64,000 nucleotides of DNA from Barthelona sp. PCE (Eukaryota > Metamonada: BaSk clade). This document shows positions 28,412 to 38,199 of this stretch, piece by piece. Below the pieces are notes generated by a model. That model made no database searches, was not told the DNA's origin, and worked only from the letters and a program-made list of their open reading frames with translations. The stretch spans positions 372,001 to 436,000 of the forward strand of contig JAUFOR010000006.1 in the NCBI GenBank assembly GCA_040285745.1. The letters are read 5' to 3'. Both the position numbers and the translations under genes were made by a program. Within the stretch, counting starts at the first letter, position 1, and every line of letters begins with the position of its first letter.

Positions 28412-30649
28412 ATGGAGAACGGTAATCTTAACATTAACCACGCCAGCGTCAAATCCTACATCGAAGAGAACTGTACGTTCTACGATGGTGACGCTTCTTT
28501 CCTTGCCGGTGCCACCGAGCGTACTGTCGCTCTTTGGGACAAGATCAAGGACCTCCTTGTTGAAGAGATCAAGAACGGTGTTCTTGATGTCGACACTTCC
28601 ACAGTTTCTGATATCGATGCTTTCCAAGCTGGTTACATCGAGAAGGACATTGAGACCATTGTTGGTCTTCAGGCCGATGCCCCCCTTAAGCGTACCCTTA
28701 AGCCTTACGGTGGTCTTCGTGTCGTCCAAGCCGCTGCCAAGGCTTACGGTTACACACTCGATGCTAAAGTTGAAGAGATCTTTGACAAGTACGTTATCAC
28801 CCACAACGATGGTTGTTTCGCCATGTACGATCCTGAGATCCGTGCCTGTCGTACTACTGGTATCCTTACTGGTCTTCCCGATGCCTACTCTCGTGGCCGT
28901 ATCATAGGTGATACTCGTCGTGTCGCCCTTTACGGTGTTGATGCTCTTATTGCCCAAAAGCAATGGGATAAGCACAACCTCATGCCCATCTCTATGGATG
29001 AGGCTGACATGCGTCTTTCCAAGGAGATCATGTTCCAGATCAAGGCTCTCAAGCAACTTAAGAACATGGCTGCCAGTTACGGTTTCGATATTTCTCGTCC
29101 CGCTGAGACTGCCGCTGAAGCCATTCAGTGGTCCTACTTCGGTTACCTCGCTGCCATCAAGCAGTCCGATGGTGCCGCTATGTCATACGGTCGTGTTTCC
29201 CGTTTCTTCGATATCTACATTGAGAAGGATATGAAGGAAGGCCGCCTTACTGAGGAGCAGGCTCAAGAGCTCATTGACCACTGGGTTATGAAGCTTCGTC
29301 TTGTCCGTCACCTCCGTACTCCCGCTTACAACGAGCTCTTTGCTGGTGATCCCACATGGGTTACCCTTGTCCTCGGTGGTTGTCTCGAGAACGGTGATAA
29401 CGGTGTCTGTAAGACTGATTTCCGTATCCTCCAGTCTTTCTACAACATGGGTCCTGCCCCCGAGCCCAACATTACTATCTGTTGGAACACTGAGGGCCGT
29501 ATGTCTGAGCACTTCAAGACTTTCTGTGCTAAGGTTTCTGTCGAGACTTCTTGTATTCAGTACGAGAACGATCAGCTCATGCAGGAGGCCGGTTACGGTT
29601 GCGATTATGGTATCGCCTGTTGTGTCTCTGCCATGAAGATGGGTGAGCAGATGCAGTTCTTCGGTGCCCGTTTCAACGCTGTCAAGCTTCTCCTTTTCGC
29701 CTTCAACGGTGGTAAGGATGAGATCAAGAACAAGCAAGTCGGTCCCGTCTACCCCGTTTTGGAGACCACCGATTACGATGTCGTCATGGAGCGTTACATG
29801 CTCTACCTTGACTGGTTGGCTGAGGTCTACGTTCGTACCATGAACATGATCCACTACTCCCACGATACTTACTTCTACGAGTCCCTTCAACTCGGTCTGC
29901 ACGATACTTTCGTCCACCGTTTCATGGCTTTCGGTGCTGCTGGTGTTTCCACCGTTGCTGATGCCTTCTCTGCCATGAAGTACGCTAAGGTTTCCATCGA
30001 GCGCGATCCCGAGACTGGTCTCACCACCGGTTTCCCTATTGAGGGTGATTACCCTAAGTTCGGTAACGATGATGATCGTGTTGATTCCATTTACTGTTTC
30101 ATTGTTGATGAGATCACTCGCAAGCTCCGTCGTCACAAGACTTACAGAGATGCTGAGCACTCACTTTCCCTCCTCACCATTACTTCCAACGTCGTTTACG
30201 GTACCAAGACTGGTGCTTGTCCCGGCCGTGGTGCTGGTGTACCTTTCGCTCCTGGTGCTTCCCCCGTTCACGGTGCTCCCGTCAACGGTGCTTTCGCCGA
30301 GCTCAACTCTCTCGCCAAGATCTCTTACGATTCTTGCCGTGATGGTATCTCACACACAGCTGGTTTCTCCACTAGTTCCCTTGGTAAGACTACTGAGGAG
30401 CGCATTGAGAACCTCAAGATCCTTCTCGAAGGTTTCTTCTCCAAGAGGGTTCACAACGGTAAGCGCCAAATGGGTTTCCACGTTAACGTTAACGTTTTCG
30501 ACAGAGAGATTCTCGAGGATGCCATGGCTCACCCCGAGAAGTACCCTGCTCTGACTATCAGAGTTTCTGGTTACGCTATCCTCTTCATTCGTTTGGATGA
30601 GGCCAAGCAACGCGAGGTTATTGCTCGTACCATCCACTCACAGATGTAA
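28412..30649 (+). CDS. PFL: Pyruvate formate-lyase (formate C-acetyltransferase)
   Basis: PFL converts pyruvate and CoA to acetyl-CoA and formate using a glycyl radical, under anoxic conditions. The 745-residue protein is full length (E. coli PflB is 760). The active-site pair is in [10 protein letters not shown] (Cys403, Cys404), preceded by the [13 protein letters not shown] block. The C-terminal glycyl-radical motif is RVSGYAILF with Gly720. [19 protein letters not shown] is also typical. No targeting presequence is obvious, so it is probably cytosolic. The codon use is far more biased than the neighbours (GGT, CGT, CTT, GTC, GCC), as expected for a highly expressed gene. AATAAA lies 5 bp past the stop and may be a poly(A) signal. 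Eukaryotic PFL is known from scattered anaerobic lineages and is thought to come from bacteria. The activating enzyme is not in this window. Confidence 0.97.
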   Translation: MENGNLNINHASVKSYIEENCTFYDGDASFLAGATERTVALWDKIKDLLVEEIKNGVLDVDTSTVSDIDAFQAGYIEKDIETIVGLQADAPLKRTLKPYGGLRVVQAAAKAYGYTLDAKVEEIFDKYVITHNDGCFAMYDPEIRACRTTGILTGLPDAYSRGRIIGDTRRVALYGVDALIAQKQWDKHNLMPISMDEADMRLSKEIMFQIKALKQLKNMAASYGFDISRPAETAAEAIQWSYFGYLAAIKQSDGAAMSYGRVSRFFDIYIEKDMKEGRLTEEQAQELIDHWVMKLRLVRHLRTPAYNELFAGDPTWVTLVLGGCLENGDNGVCKTDFRILQSFYNMGPAPEPNITICWNTEGRMSEHFKTFCAKVSVETSCIQYENDQLMQEAGYGCDYGIACCVSAMKMGEQMQFFGARFNAVKLLLFAFNGGKDEIKNKQVGPVYPVLETTDYDVVMERYMLYLDWLAEVYVRTMNMIHYSHDTYFYESLQLGLHDTFVHRFMAFGAAGVSTVADAFSAMKYAKVSIERDPETGLTTGFPIEGDYPKFGNDDDRVDSIYCFIVDEITRKLRRHKTYRDAEHSLSLLTITSNVVYGTKTGACPGRGAGVPFAPGASPVHGAPVNGAFAELNSLAKISYDSCRDGISHTAGFSTSSLGKTTEERIENLKILLEGFFSKRVHNGKRQMGFHVNVNVFDREILEDAMAHPEKYPALTIRVSGYAILFIRLDEAKQREVIARTIHSQM

Positions 30650-30761
30650 TGCCAATAAAATCTTTCCTGTACAGATTAGAACTTAGTAAAAGAAAAAAAA
30701 TGAAATTTTGTTCTTATTGTTCAGTTCTGTTAAAGCTTCCGCAAAAAAAGTTAATTTTCTT

Positions 30762-33700
30762 TTATTCATTCATTTCACTCCGTTCAGAACATAAAGATAT
30801 AACGTTTTCAATTGTCTGATCCAGCTGCTGAATGTGCGAATTCATATCGTTATCGTAGTCCATTGAGCTTTCACTTTCAGACTTAAACGTTTCCTCAGCA
30901 CGACGCTTCAACAGAGCATCAAGCGTTGTTCTTTGCACGTTATTCAAGTGCACAGTATCGTTGCCCTCATACATACTTGATATCTCATTACTTGCATCGA
31001 TGGCAGAATCCAACAAAAACGATTGGAAATGGGATTCAGGCTTTAACAAAGATTTTAGCATCAAATTAGACTGGACCGGAGAGGTAGAAGCGGTGGTAAA
31101 AAGCTTGTTTTGCTTGTTTTCATGGAAATCAAATTCGTAGGATCCCATCGTTGAGAAACTTGAATTCGAGTGTGACTTGGACATATCTGATGATGAAACG
31201 TCCATTTTCATTGCATTCATGACAACAGGCTCCATCTTATCGAGCGGTTGTGTATCAATCCAAGCAGGTAACTTTTTTCCAACAACTTGTGAAATACTGA
31301 TTTGCTTCTTGAAAAAAGTCTTTTCCTTCGATTTCTTAGCCTTTTCATGCTTTTCTTCGCTTGCAGGGAAGAATTGATAAGGATTCTGCGTCGAGTCACA
31401 GTCGTAACGTAACTTAACATTGTCCTTTGTGTTATTCTGCACAAAAGAATCGATATTAAGAAACACAAGATACTTGGGCAGAGTCATGCCAGGTACAAAG
31501 CTTGTCTTATTACCGACGACATGCGTGGCAACAACGACAACTAAATATCCAGTTTTTTCACTGATAGTAACCGGTTTGCAAAATTCAACAGCAGTAGAAA
31601 TATCACTATGCAACTGCAATGGCATCTGGCTAAAAAGTCCGCTTGATTTAAAGTGTTCGTAGTCTGAAAGATTTCGTAGGGACAGATACATGTAGCGTTC
31701 GTGTGTACCGGCTGCGATACGCGCACATTGCTGTTGTCTACATGCATATATGCGAGACAGAACACCCTGGGCTTCTTGGGCGACGTACACTGCATGAGAA
31801 CTCTTAACCCAGTATAAAGACCTCTTGAAAAAATTATCATCAAGTAGGAGCTGAACCTTCCGCAGACGATCATACCACTCCTGGTTCTCCCATGGCGTAT
31901 TCATATGCATCTCCGAGCTGATAGTCTCACCGCTTTCTTCGTTGATGGACGTCATCGATGGATCTGTCTGATTGTAATTGGATGGAAATGGATTGGATCT
32001 GGGGTTGATGTAGGATTCAAACATTTTGAACTGCTCCTCAGCCTTGCCATTGTCAACAAATAAACAGTATTGGTGAATTCCACTGCGGTGACTCATGATA
32101 CAACTTGGCAGCGCTGGAATAGACCAGCAAAATGAATGCTTGAGTTGAAAGATCTCATCACAAGTGGCGTGCAGGTCGTACAGACCATCAAAGCTGGTGA
32201 ACAAATCAACGGTTTCAATGCTGAAGTTGAAGAGCAGCTTCTGAAAGTCCTCCGTCCCCTGGAATGTAAGGAACCGATCTCTTTCATCAGGTATGACGTT
32301 CGAAGCAAAGAAAAAGCCGAGCTTGTACGTGGAAGGCAACGCTTTTGAGTAGAGGTCGTTGAGGGGATATATGCTTGGATTTCTAGAAAAAATGACGATT
32401 TTTCCCGGTTGATTCAATTCACAACCTTCTTCACGCTTTAGTCTTGTTCCATTCATTAAAAATGAGTGAGAAATCGAATTATACTCTTCGAATGGAACGC
32501 ATCTGACTTTGTCATTCTCAAATGAAAGCACCATTGTGCTGTCATAGTGAGTATTGTTGAGCGTTGTGATCGGCTGCCAGTTCCATGGTTTGACGCCAGT
32601 GGTATGCGACATTGTAGTCATCATCATATTGTATATATCATTGGCGTCAGACTCACGGAAGAAGGCCTTTAGCATTGTTGACGTCTCATCGTCCATATTC
32701 ACAAACATTTCAAATCTCTTTTTGTACTGCAGGAATGACGATGCGCTCATGATAATGATCTCATTCTCCTTGGGTATCAGTGGGTCAATGTGTTTGATGG
32801 TGATTCGGAACGAGTCATGGATCTGGAAATCAAAAAAGGGAAGCCTGTCCATGTTGACGATGCAATCATTTTCATTCTGAAAGAAATTGGTCATCAATGG
32901 TATGGTGCTAGATTTTGGTGATATAAAAGCAAAAGATTCATCTTTGACTATATTGGCGCAGTATTTATCATAAAGGTCTCTGATACTAGTCTGTAGATGA
33001 TAGAACTGATAAGAATCCAAGATACCATGGCAGACAATAGGCTCATCCATGCACAATGACTCTTCACTAACAGATACTTTGTAACGATTTGCAATGTCAC
33101 GGATGTGGTCTATGTACTTCTTGTAGAAGAACCTGTCGTATATAGTAAAACAAAGGTATTTCCTAAACTTGTTCTTGAGTAAGCACATATCACTTGCGAG
33201 AATGGTAATACTAACCTTCATGTTTGAGAAACTAAACTCCAGAGGAATGCCCTTTTTCCTGCAAAATCTGGATATACTCAACAGATAATCCGTCATGTGA
33301 CACAGGTTAAGTTGGTGCTGAGTGAAAGTGGGCAGAACCAATGAGCGTTTTGTTACTGCAGTAGTGGTTTTGATATACTTAATAATCTGTTCTGCACGTT
33401 GAGGTGAGCACTTGATGTGGAAGTATCCACTCATAAAGTCTTCACTGCTTGTGTTACAGATCTTACCTGGATCAAAATCAAAGAATTCGTCCTCAATGAT
33501 CTCTCGCATTTTTTCTTTGTTCTCTGAGTAAATGAATTTGATTTCCACACTGGGGGAACTGTGCTTGATAAACTGAATGATCTGATCAGGATGAGCATCG
33601 TGTGCAGGGTTGAGAGGCAGCAATTTAGCAACGCAACGGAACTCGGTTCTATTTAGATAACTGATCAAACGAGATGCAAATTGTGTTGTTGGTCCGAATG

Positions 33701-35645
33701 GTCCGCTGACGTTGACTAGAGACTGCTTTTTGTTGTACTTATATATCACGTTAGGTGGTGTATTGAACCTAAAATCAAGCGATGAATGGTCTTTTCCTAA
33801 AGGGATACTGTATCCTACAGTTAAATTCTTGATTAAAAAGCTTAACATGTCTTTAATAGGTCGAACGTCCAAAACAATGCATAGATTCCTGTATCTCGAG
33901 CATTTCATCGTGGTTCCCATAAGGGAAATATTCCAAGTAGCAGTGGATCCCTTATTTTTGTCATTCAGCCACATTTTCTGAATATGGTCGAATTTTTCAA
34001 AACACAAGATAGTAATCCAATTCAAACGCAAGCTGTCTTTGTCCACTAGGAGTTCATCCAGCATTTCCATAAAATATGCTCCATCGATCATTTGGGCGTG
34101 GAAGTGTGGAAGCTTTGGAATATTTGTGATTGTAGACTCTGCGGACAACATAGAAGAGTTGATAATATCAGTGTAGCTCATTGTCTGCGATGACTGAGAT
34201 AGTTGGAGCATACTGGTTGACAAGTCCAATTCAACCTCTTCTTCATCGCTCTTGGCATCAACCATATCCATTAGACTATGTGCAATTTCTGATTTTGCAT
34301 CTGATGGTAGCTGAGTCGGAGAGATAAAACTCTGGGCGTTTGTCATAGCAATGTTGTTTTTCGAGAAATACTCTGATACTGAAGAGATTGATTCCTTGTT
34401 CTCCCTCTTAAGTCGCGACTCAGCCGACATAGTTGGTGATATACGATCACATTGCACCATCTGCAACACGCGTTTACGATTTGCGTCCACCCAAATAAAA
34501 GATCCTTTGGGTAGAAACTGTGGAATACACAAGCGCAAAAAGTCTACAATTTGCTGATCGTCGATTTCATCTGTAGGGACTTCAAATTCAAACATGTCAT
34601 AAATAATAGGGTGTGTTTGGAAGAAGCGCTGGATACTCTCCAACGTCTTTATGCATGAATCGGATGAGTTGACAGGGGCAGTCAAGCTGAGGATAGCTGT
34701 GTTGCGTGCGAACAGAGTTATGCTGCCGCATGGCTCCTTGGCGTATTTGATGGTATCGTTTAGTTCTATGTCAACAGCCAAAACGCTCATTATGTACTTC
34801 AGTCTGAAATTAACTGCCACCCTGAAGTTCTCTCTCCATCTCACTAGTGGGTCACGACACGAGCATAAGAACGCAATATCCGCGACGTGAAGTGTCGTTT
34901 CGACAAAATTCGGTGTAAGGGAAGGACCAACGCGGTGGAGCTTAAAACCCGCTTCATCAGTGATCTTCAACGTGTTTCTAAGATCTTCTTCGTTGTTTAA
35001 GTGAATAAAGCAATTGGGTGGCCTGCCATCAATTGCAACAACATTACCGTGTTGGATGAGCCAGTCGAGTATATCTTCGTTTTCAAGTGCTTGTTTGAGT
35101 TGCAGAATACAAGATCCCACGCCCCACACCGGGTGGAAGTTGGATGGAGCAGAGAAGAGAGAGTAATCTCCTAAAACAAAACGCCGATGCCACTTATGAA
35201 AGTTTTTGGCGTGTTGGGCTGAATCGAAGAAAAAATAAAAGTAATAACGGTCTGGCTTACCAACCGCTCCTTTCACAACGCCGATATCATACACAGTCTT
35301 GGAGAATTTCCAATTATCCTCCGTGGATGAGGCTAAAACATTCCTCGAAGTCGACATGTATAAAAGCAATTCTCTGATTATTTCATCACTTATACGGGGG
35401 AAATAACCAACAAAAATACACGTGTCACGATCAGTAGGAAGCTTCCGGTAATACATTTTTGTGTTACGTCTGTTGGCTGGCTTTTTTTTGGACTTACGTT
35501 GCTTCTTTTGGGTATTATTTGCGGAAGCATCTTGATTTATATTAGTATTCTGTACACTGATCTTTTTTGCACCTTGAATAACTGTGCAGCTTGGTATTTG
35601 TTGATTCTGTGGTACAAAATACGGTTCTTTCCTTGGATTATTCAT
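30762..35645 (-). CDS. 1627-residue protein with an N-terminal RRM-like domain
   Basis: The N-terminal 70 residues are polar and basic (KKQRKSKKKPANRRN). Then comes TCIFVGYFPRISDEIIRELL (about 74-93), which reads like the first strand and helix of an RNA-recognition motif, with YYFYFFFDSAQHAKNFHKW about 60 residues later in place of RNP1. The rest is a long chain of mixed alpha/beta character. A segment such as YFHIKCSPQRAEQIIKYIK could be a further RRM- or KH-type module. The C-terminal 200 residues are Ser/Lys-rich and probably disordered. No family is recognised for the whole protein; an RNA-binding regulator is the most reasonable reading. Convergent with PFL (112 bp). Confidence 0.6.
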   Translation of the reverse strand: MNNPRKEPYFVPQNQQIPSCTVIQGAKKISVQNTNINQDASANNTQKKQRKSKKKPANRRNTKMYYRKLPTDRDTCIFVGYFPRISDEIIRELLLYMSTSRNVLASSTEDNWKFSKTVYDIGVVKGAVGKPDRYYFYFFFDSAQHAKNFHKWHRRFVLGDYSLFSAPSNFHPVWGVGSCILQLKQALENEDILDWLIQHGNVVAIDGRPPNCFIHLNNEEDLRNTLKITDEAGFKLHRVGPSLTPNFVETTLHVADIAFLCSCRDPLVRWRENFRVAVNFRLKYIMSVLAVDIELNDTIKYAKEPCGSITLFARNTAILSLTAPVNSSDSCIKTLESIQRFFQTHPIIYDMFEFEVPTDEIDDQQIVDFLRLCIPQFLPKGSFIWVDANRKRVLQMVQCDRISPTMSAESRLKRENKESISSVSEYFSKNNIAMTNAQSFISPTQLPSDAKSEIAHSLMDMVDAKSDEEEVELDLSTSMLQLSQSSQTMSYTDIINSSMLSAESTITNIPKLPHFHAQMIDGAYFMEMLDELLVDKDSLRLNWITILCFEKFDHIQKMWLNDKNKGSTATWNISLMGTTMKCSRYRNLCIVLDVRPIKDMLSFLIKNLTVGYSIPLGKDHSSLDFRFNTPPNVIYKYNKKQSLVNVSGPFGPTTQFASRLISYLNRTEFRCVAKLLPLNPAHDAHPDQIIQFIKHSSPSVEIKFIYSENKEKMREIIEDEFFDFDPGKICNTSSEDFMSGYFHIKCSPQRAEQIIKYIKTTTAVTKRSLVLPTFTQHQLNLCHMTDYLLSISRFCRKKGIPLEFSFSNMKVSITILASDMCLLKNKFRKYLCFTIYDRFFYKKYIDHIRDIANRYKVSVSEESLCMDEPIVCHGILDSYQFYHLQTSIRDLYDKYCANIVKDESFAFISPKSSTIPLMTNFFQNENDCIVNMDRLPFFDFQIHDSFRITIKHIDPLIPKENEIIIMSASSFLQYKKRFEMFVNMDDETSTMLKAFFRESDANDIYNMMMTTMSHTTGVKPWNWQPITTLNNTHYDSTMVLSFENDKVRCVPFEEYNSISHSFLMNGTRLKREEGCELNQPGKIVIFSRNPSIYPLNDLYSKALPSTYKLGFFFASNVIPDERDRFLTFQGTEDFQKLLFNFSIETVDLFTSFDGLYDLHATCDEIFQLKHSFCWSIPALPSCIMSHRSGIHQYCLFVDNGKAEEQFKMFESYINPRSNPFPSNYNQTDPSMTSINEESGETISSEMHMNTPWENQEWYDRLRKVQLLLDDNFFKRSLYWVKSSHAVYVAQEAQGVLSRIYACRQQQCARIAAGTHERYMYLSLRNLSDYEHFKSSGLFSQMPLQLHSDISTAVEFCKPVTISEKTGYLVVVVATHVVGNKTSFVPGMTLPKYLVFLNIDSFVQNNTKDNVKLRYDCDSTQNPYQFFPASEEKHEKAKKSKEKTFFKKQISISQVVGKKLPAWIDTQPLDKMEPVVMNAMKMDVSSSDMSKSHSNSSFSTMGSYEFDFHENKQNKLFTTASTSPVQSNLMLKSLLKPESHFQSFLLDSAIDASNEISSMYEGNDTVHLNNVQRTTLDALLKRRAEETFKSESESSMDYDNDMNSHIQQLDQTIENVISLCSERSEMNE

Positions 35646-35846
35646 GACCGATGTGCCCCAGCAAAGAAAAATTAACGCACAACAAGAACTTGTGTTGGTA
35701 AAGGTGTAAATTACTAAAGCAATGTTTTGTATGGCCTACACTTCTGCACAAGCAATAAGTATTGCTCTTAACGTACTTGGTTGTGTTAGTTGACTGGTTA
35801 CGTGTTACGTTATTCATTTTCTATCCCTTTTCTTCACAATTTAGTT

Positions 35847-37145
35847 ATGTCAAAAAAAGAGGAAGCACCTAAGCGTGTAATCGGAACTCCGACTCGACTG
35901 CAACGTAAGATTCACGTAGAGATAGATCCTGCGACGGGAGAGTTAACAGGACTTCCTAAACATTTAAGACGACAGATGAGAGTTGATGGAGGCAAATCAT
36001 CGGCCTCTTCATCCAAGAGGAAGGTCATTTCAGAGCCTACAGGCTTTCAGCATCGGGTACATGTTTATTATGATCATGACCGTCAGAAATTTGTTGGTTT
36101 GCCCAAAGAATGGGAAGATCTTCTACAGGCCAGTGGTATTACAATTGAGGAACAGCAGGCACATCCGGACGAAGTGCTTGAATCTTTGAAATATTTCACT
36201 GATGGCATGCCTAAGCCTAGACCCCCACCACCAAAGCTCGCCGAGATCTCAGGAAAGCTCAATGCGGCCGCGCGTATCTCCCCCCGCGATCCCCGCAAGC
36301 TGTACGATTCTATGCGGCGCATTGGACAAGGAGGATCCGGCTGCGTGTATGTGGGAAATCGAATTAAGGACGGAAAGCGTGTCGCTATCAAGACGACAGC
36401 TATCACACAGCAGGTTGACTTACAGGCTTTGAAGAACGAGATAGCAATGGCGAGGACATCGCAGCATCCGTACATTGTCGAATATGTTCAGTCGTATTTG
36501 TGTAGACCGACGAACGAGCTCTGGATTGTCATGGAGTATTGCTCCGGTGGATCATTGACACAATTCTTATCAGCGAACCAGAGCTTGGAAGAGCGTGAGA
36601 TCGCAACCATTTGTCAACAGGTGCTGGAGTCTTTGGAATTCTTACATTCATCATATCGTATTCACCGTGATATTAAATCGGATAATATATTAATGACTGA
36701 GCAGGGAGATTGCAAACTGGCAGACTTTGGATTCTGCACTCAACTTACGGCTGAAAGCCATACGAGGCATTCAACGGTCGGAACGCCATATTGGATGGCA
36801 GTTGAGCTCATTAAGGGCGCGCAATACGATCACAAAGTTGATATATGGTCGCTTGGAATATTGTTATATGAACTCTGCGAAGGTCAACCACCTTATCTAG
36901 ATTTGCCACCTTTGCGTGCCATTTTCGTTATTTCAACACGAGGAGCACCAAATCTAAAGGAACCAAATAGATGGTCAAGCGAGCTACGTGATTTTATTAG
37001 TTTGTGCGTCAAGATCAATCCAGAAGAGCGACCCGAGGCAAGTCAATTGTTGCAACACCCGTTTTTGCAGAAGTACGACACAACAGATTCATCTATCCTT
37101 GTACCTAAGGTTGATCGCACGAGAGAGAAATATCGTTTATTATAA
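35847..37145 (+). CDS. PAK-family Ser/Thr kinase with tandem CRIB motifs
   Basis: p21-activated kinases are switched on by Rac/Cdc42-type GTPases through the CRIB motif. This 432-residue protein (ATG at 35847; the open frame before it has no ATG) has two CRIB-like segments. IGTPTRLQRKIHV (12-24) is degenerate. ISEPTGFQHRVHV (61-73) is a near-perfect I-S-x-P-x-x-F-x-H-x-x-H-V. Each is followed by a (T/V)GLPK block. The kinase domain (about 170-420) has RIGQGGSGCVYVG, the VAIK lysine, IHRDIKSDNIL, ADFGFC, and GTPYWMAVEL, in which the normally invariant APE is AVE. Group I PAKs have one CRIB and an autoinhibitory segment; here the doubling is unusual. Stop 3 bp from that of the next gene. Confidence 0.92.
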   Translation: MSKKEEAPKRVIGTPTRLQRKIHVEIDPATGELTGLPKHLRRQMRVDGGKSSASSSKRKVISEPTGFQHRVHVYYDHDRQKFVGLPKEWEDLLQASGITIEEQQAHPDEVLESLKYFTDGMPKPRPPPPKLAEISGKLNAAARISPRDPRKLYDSMRRIGQGGSGCVYVGNRIKDGKRVAIKTTAITQQVDLQALKNEIAMARTSQHPYIVEYVQSYLCRPTNELWIVMEYCSGGSLTQFLSANQSLEEREIATICQQVLESLEFLHSSYRIHRDIKSDNILMTEQGDCKLADFGFCTQLTAESHTRHSTVGTPYWMAVELIKGAQYDHKVDIWSLGILLYELCEGQPPYLDLPPLRAIFVISTRGAPNLKEPNRWSSELRDFISLCVKINPEERPEASQLLQHPFLQKYDTTDSSILVPKVDRTREKYRLL

Positions 37146-37148
37146 AAT

Positions 37149-37646
37149 TTAATGATGGTTTTTGGCAAACTCGATGGCTTTTTCAATTGCCTCATCCTCA
37201 GAACTGTAGAATAAACACTGAACATCAGGACATCCTGCAACCATTGCACTGGCACGACAATCCTCTTTAAATAAGCATAAAATGGGTAAACCAAGATTCA
37301 TACAGTATGCAATTTCAAAACCAACACCATGTGAAGCTTGTGAACACTCTGCAATAACTACCTGTGAATTATCCATCCAATCTTTATCTCTCTGATAAAT
37401 TTCAGCATGCGTCATGTGCTTTTCAGAGGCAAATACCTCTAAGAGGCCTACGTGGTATGTGAGCACGTTTCCAATTTTTTGTAACTCGCACACAATCCTG
37501 TTGTATAGGGGTGCATCCTGTCTGCCTCCTCTTATACTGCCACAGAAGTAGATGTTGTAATCTTTATCCCCAGTACAAATGCTTGGATCATTATTCGTAT
37601 TACAGCCGCTTAGATCATTATCCCTGTTACAAACTCCGCCTTCCAT
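37149..37646 (-). CDS. DNPH1: 2'-deoxynucleoside 5'-phosphate N-hydrolase (DNPH1/RCL)
   Basis: DNPH1 cleaves the N-glycosidic bond of 5-hydroxymethyl-dUMP and other deoxynucleoside monophosphates, keeping modified nucleotides out of DNA. The 165-residue protein carries NIYFCGSIRGGRQDAPLY (about 29-46), the phosphate-binding GSIRGG loop, then VLTYHVG, WMDNSQVVIAECSQASHGVG and FEIAYCMNLGLPILCLF. SxGVGxE with the catalytic Glu is kept. The first 27 residues are an extra polar, Cys-containing leader not found in the human enzyme. The gene ends 3 bp from the stop of the PAK gene. Confidence 0.9.
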   Translation of the reverse strand: MEGGVCNRDNDLSGCNTNNDPSICTGDKDYNIYFCGSIRGGRQDAPLYNRIVCELQKIGNVLTYHVGLLEVFASEKHMTHAEIYQRDKDWMDNSQVVIAECSQASHGVGFEIAYCMNLGLPILCLFKEDCRASAMVAGCPDVQCLFYSSEDEAIEKAIEFAKNHH

Positions 37647-38199
37647 TGGTGCAAAAATCTGACCTGAAAGAAGTAAAAAAATTGAAAGTATGTTTATTCT
37701 TCATCAGATCAAAGAATGTAGTACTTAATCCAGCAAAAGTGAATTGTAAGCAAAAAGTATTCCAAACAGTGTAAGAATTTTTTTTTCTGCAAGCTATGAT
37801 CGAAATTCAGAATTATTTTGTTATAATAGCGCTATGTAGAACTATTTGATGGATGAATAAATCTTTGAATACTTCAAACACAAGCATTTGTGTATATTTT
37901 TTCTTCTTATTGTTTTAAGGAATATTTTTGATGTATGGTTTATTGTACATGGTTAAAAAGAGCATATTTTTGCTACTTTTAGAATCAAAATATATCTAAA
38001 TATCAAAGGATTGTTTGCAGTTGTGCAGGTGTTTTCTATTATTAGTAAGCGTAATTTTACTAGTGTAAAATCCAATATTTCACCAGGTGAACAACTATTA
38101 GTAATTTGAGTTGCATATTATTTGATGCTAAAGTTTGAAAATGCGCGCGCTTGTATTTCCTTTTCTACCACTCTTTCACGCCTTTCACATAAATAAGCA
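37647..38199. other. Intergenic, 553 bp, divergent promoter region
   Basis: This A+T-rich spacer lies between the starts of DNPH1 and the B-box gene. The only G+C-rich item is AATGCGCGCGCTTG at 38141-38154, about 50 bp before the downstream ATG. No gene or RNA is seen. Confidence 0.5.

Noticed and set aside
28400-30637. Long minus-strand frames (up to 325 codons) across the PFL gene
   Set aside because: They are shadows caused by the strong codon bias of PFL; their protein sequences are Val/Thr/Glu-rich without domains.
35804-35844. Possible 5' UTR intron before the PAK start, ending CACAATTTAG
   Set aside because: The 41-bp spacing would need GTTACG as 5' site, which does not match GTWTG; no coding evidence supports splicing.
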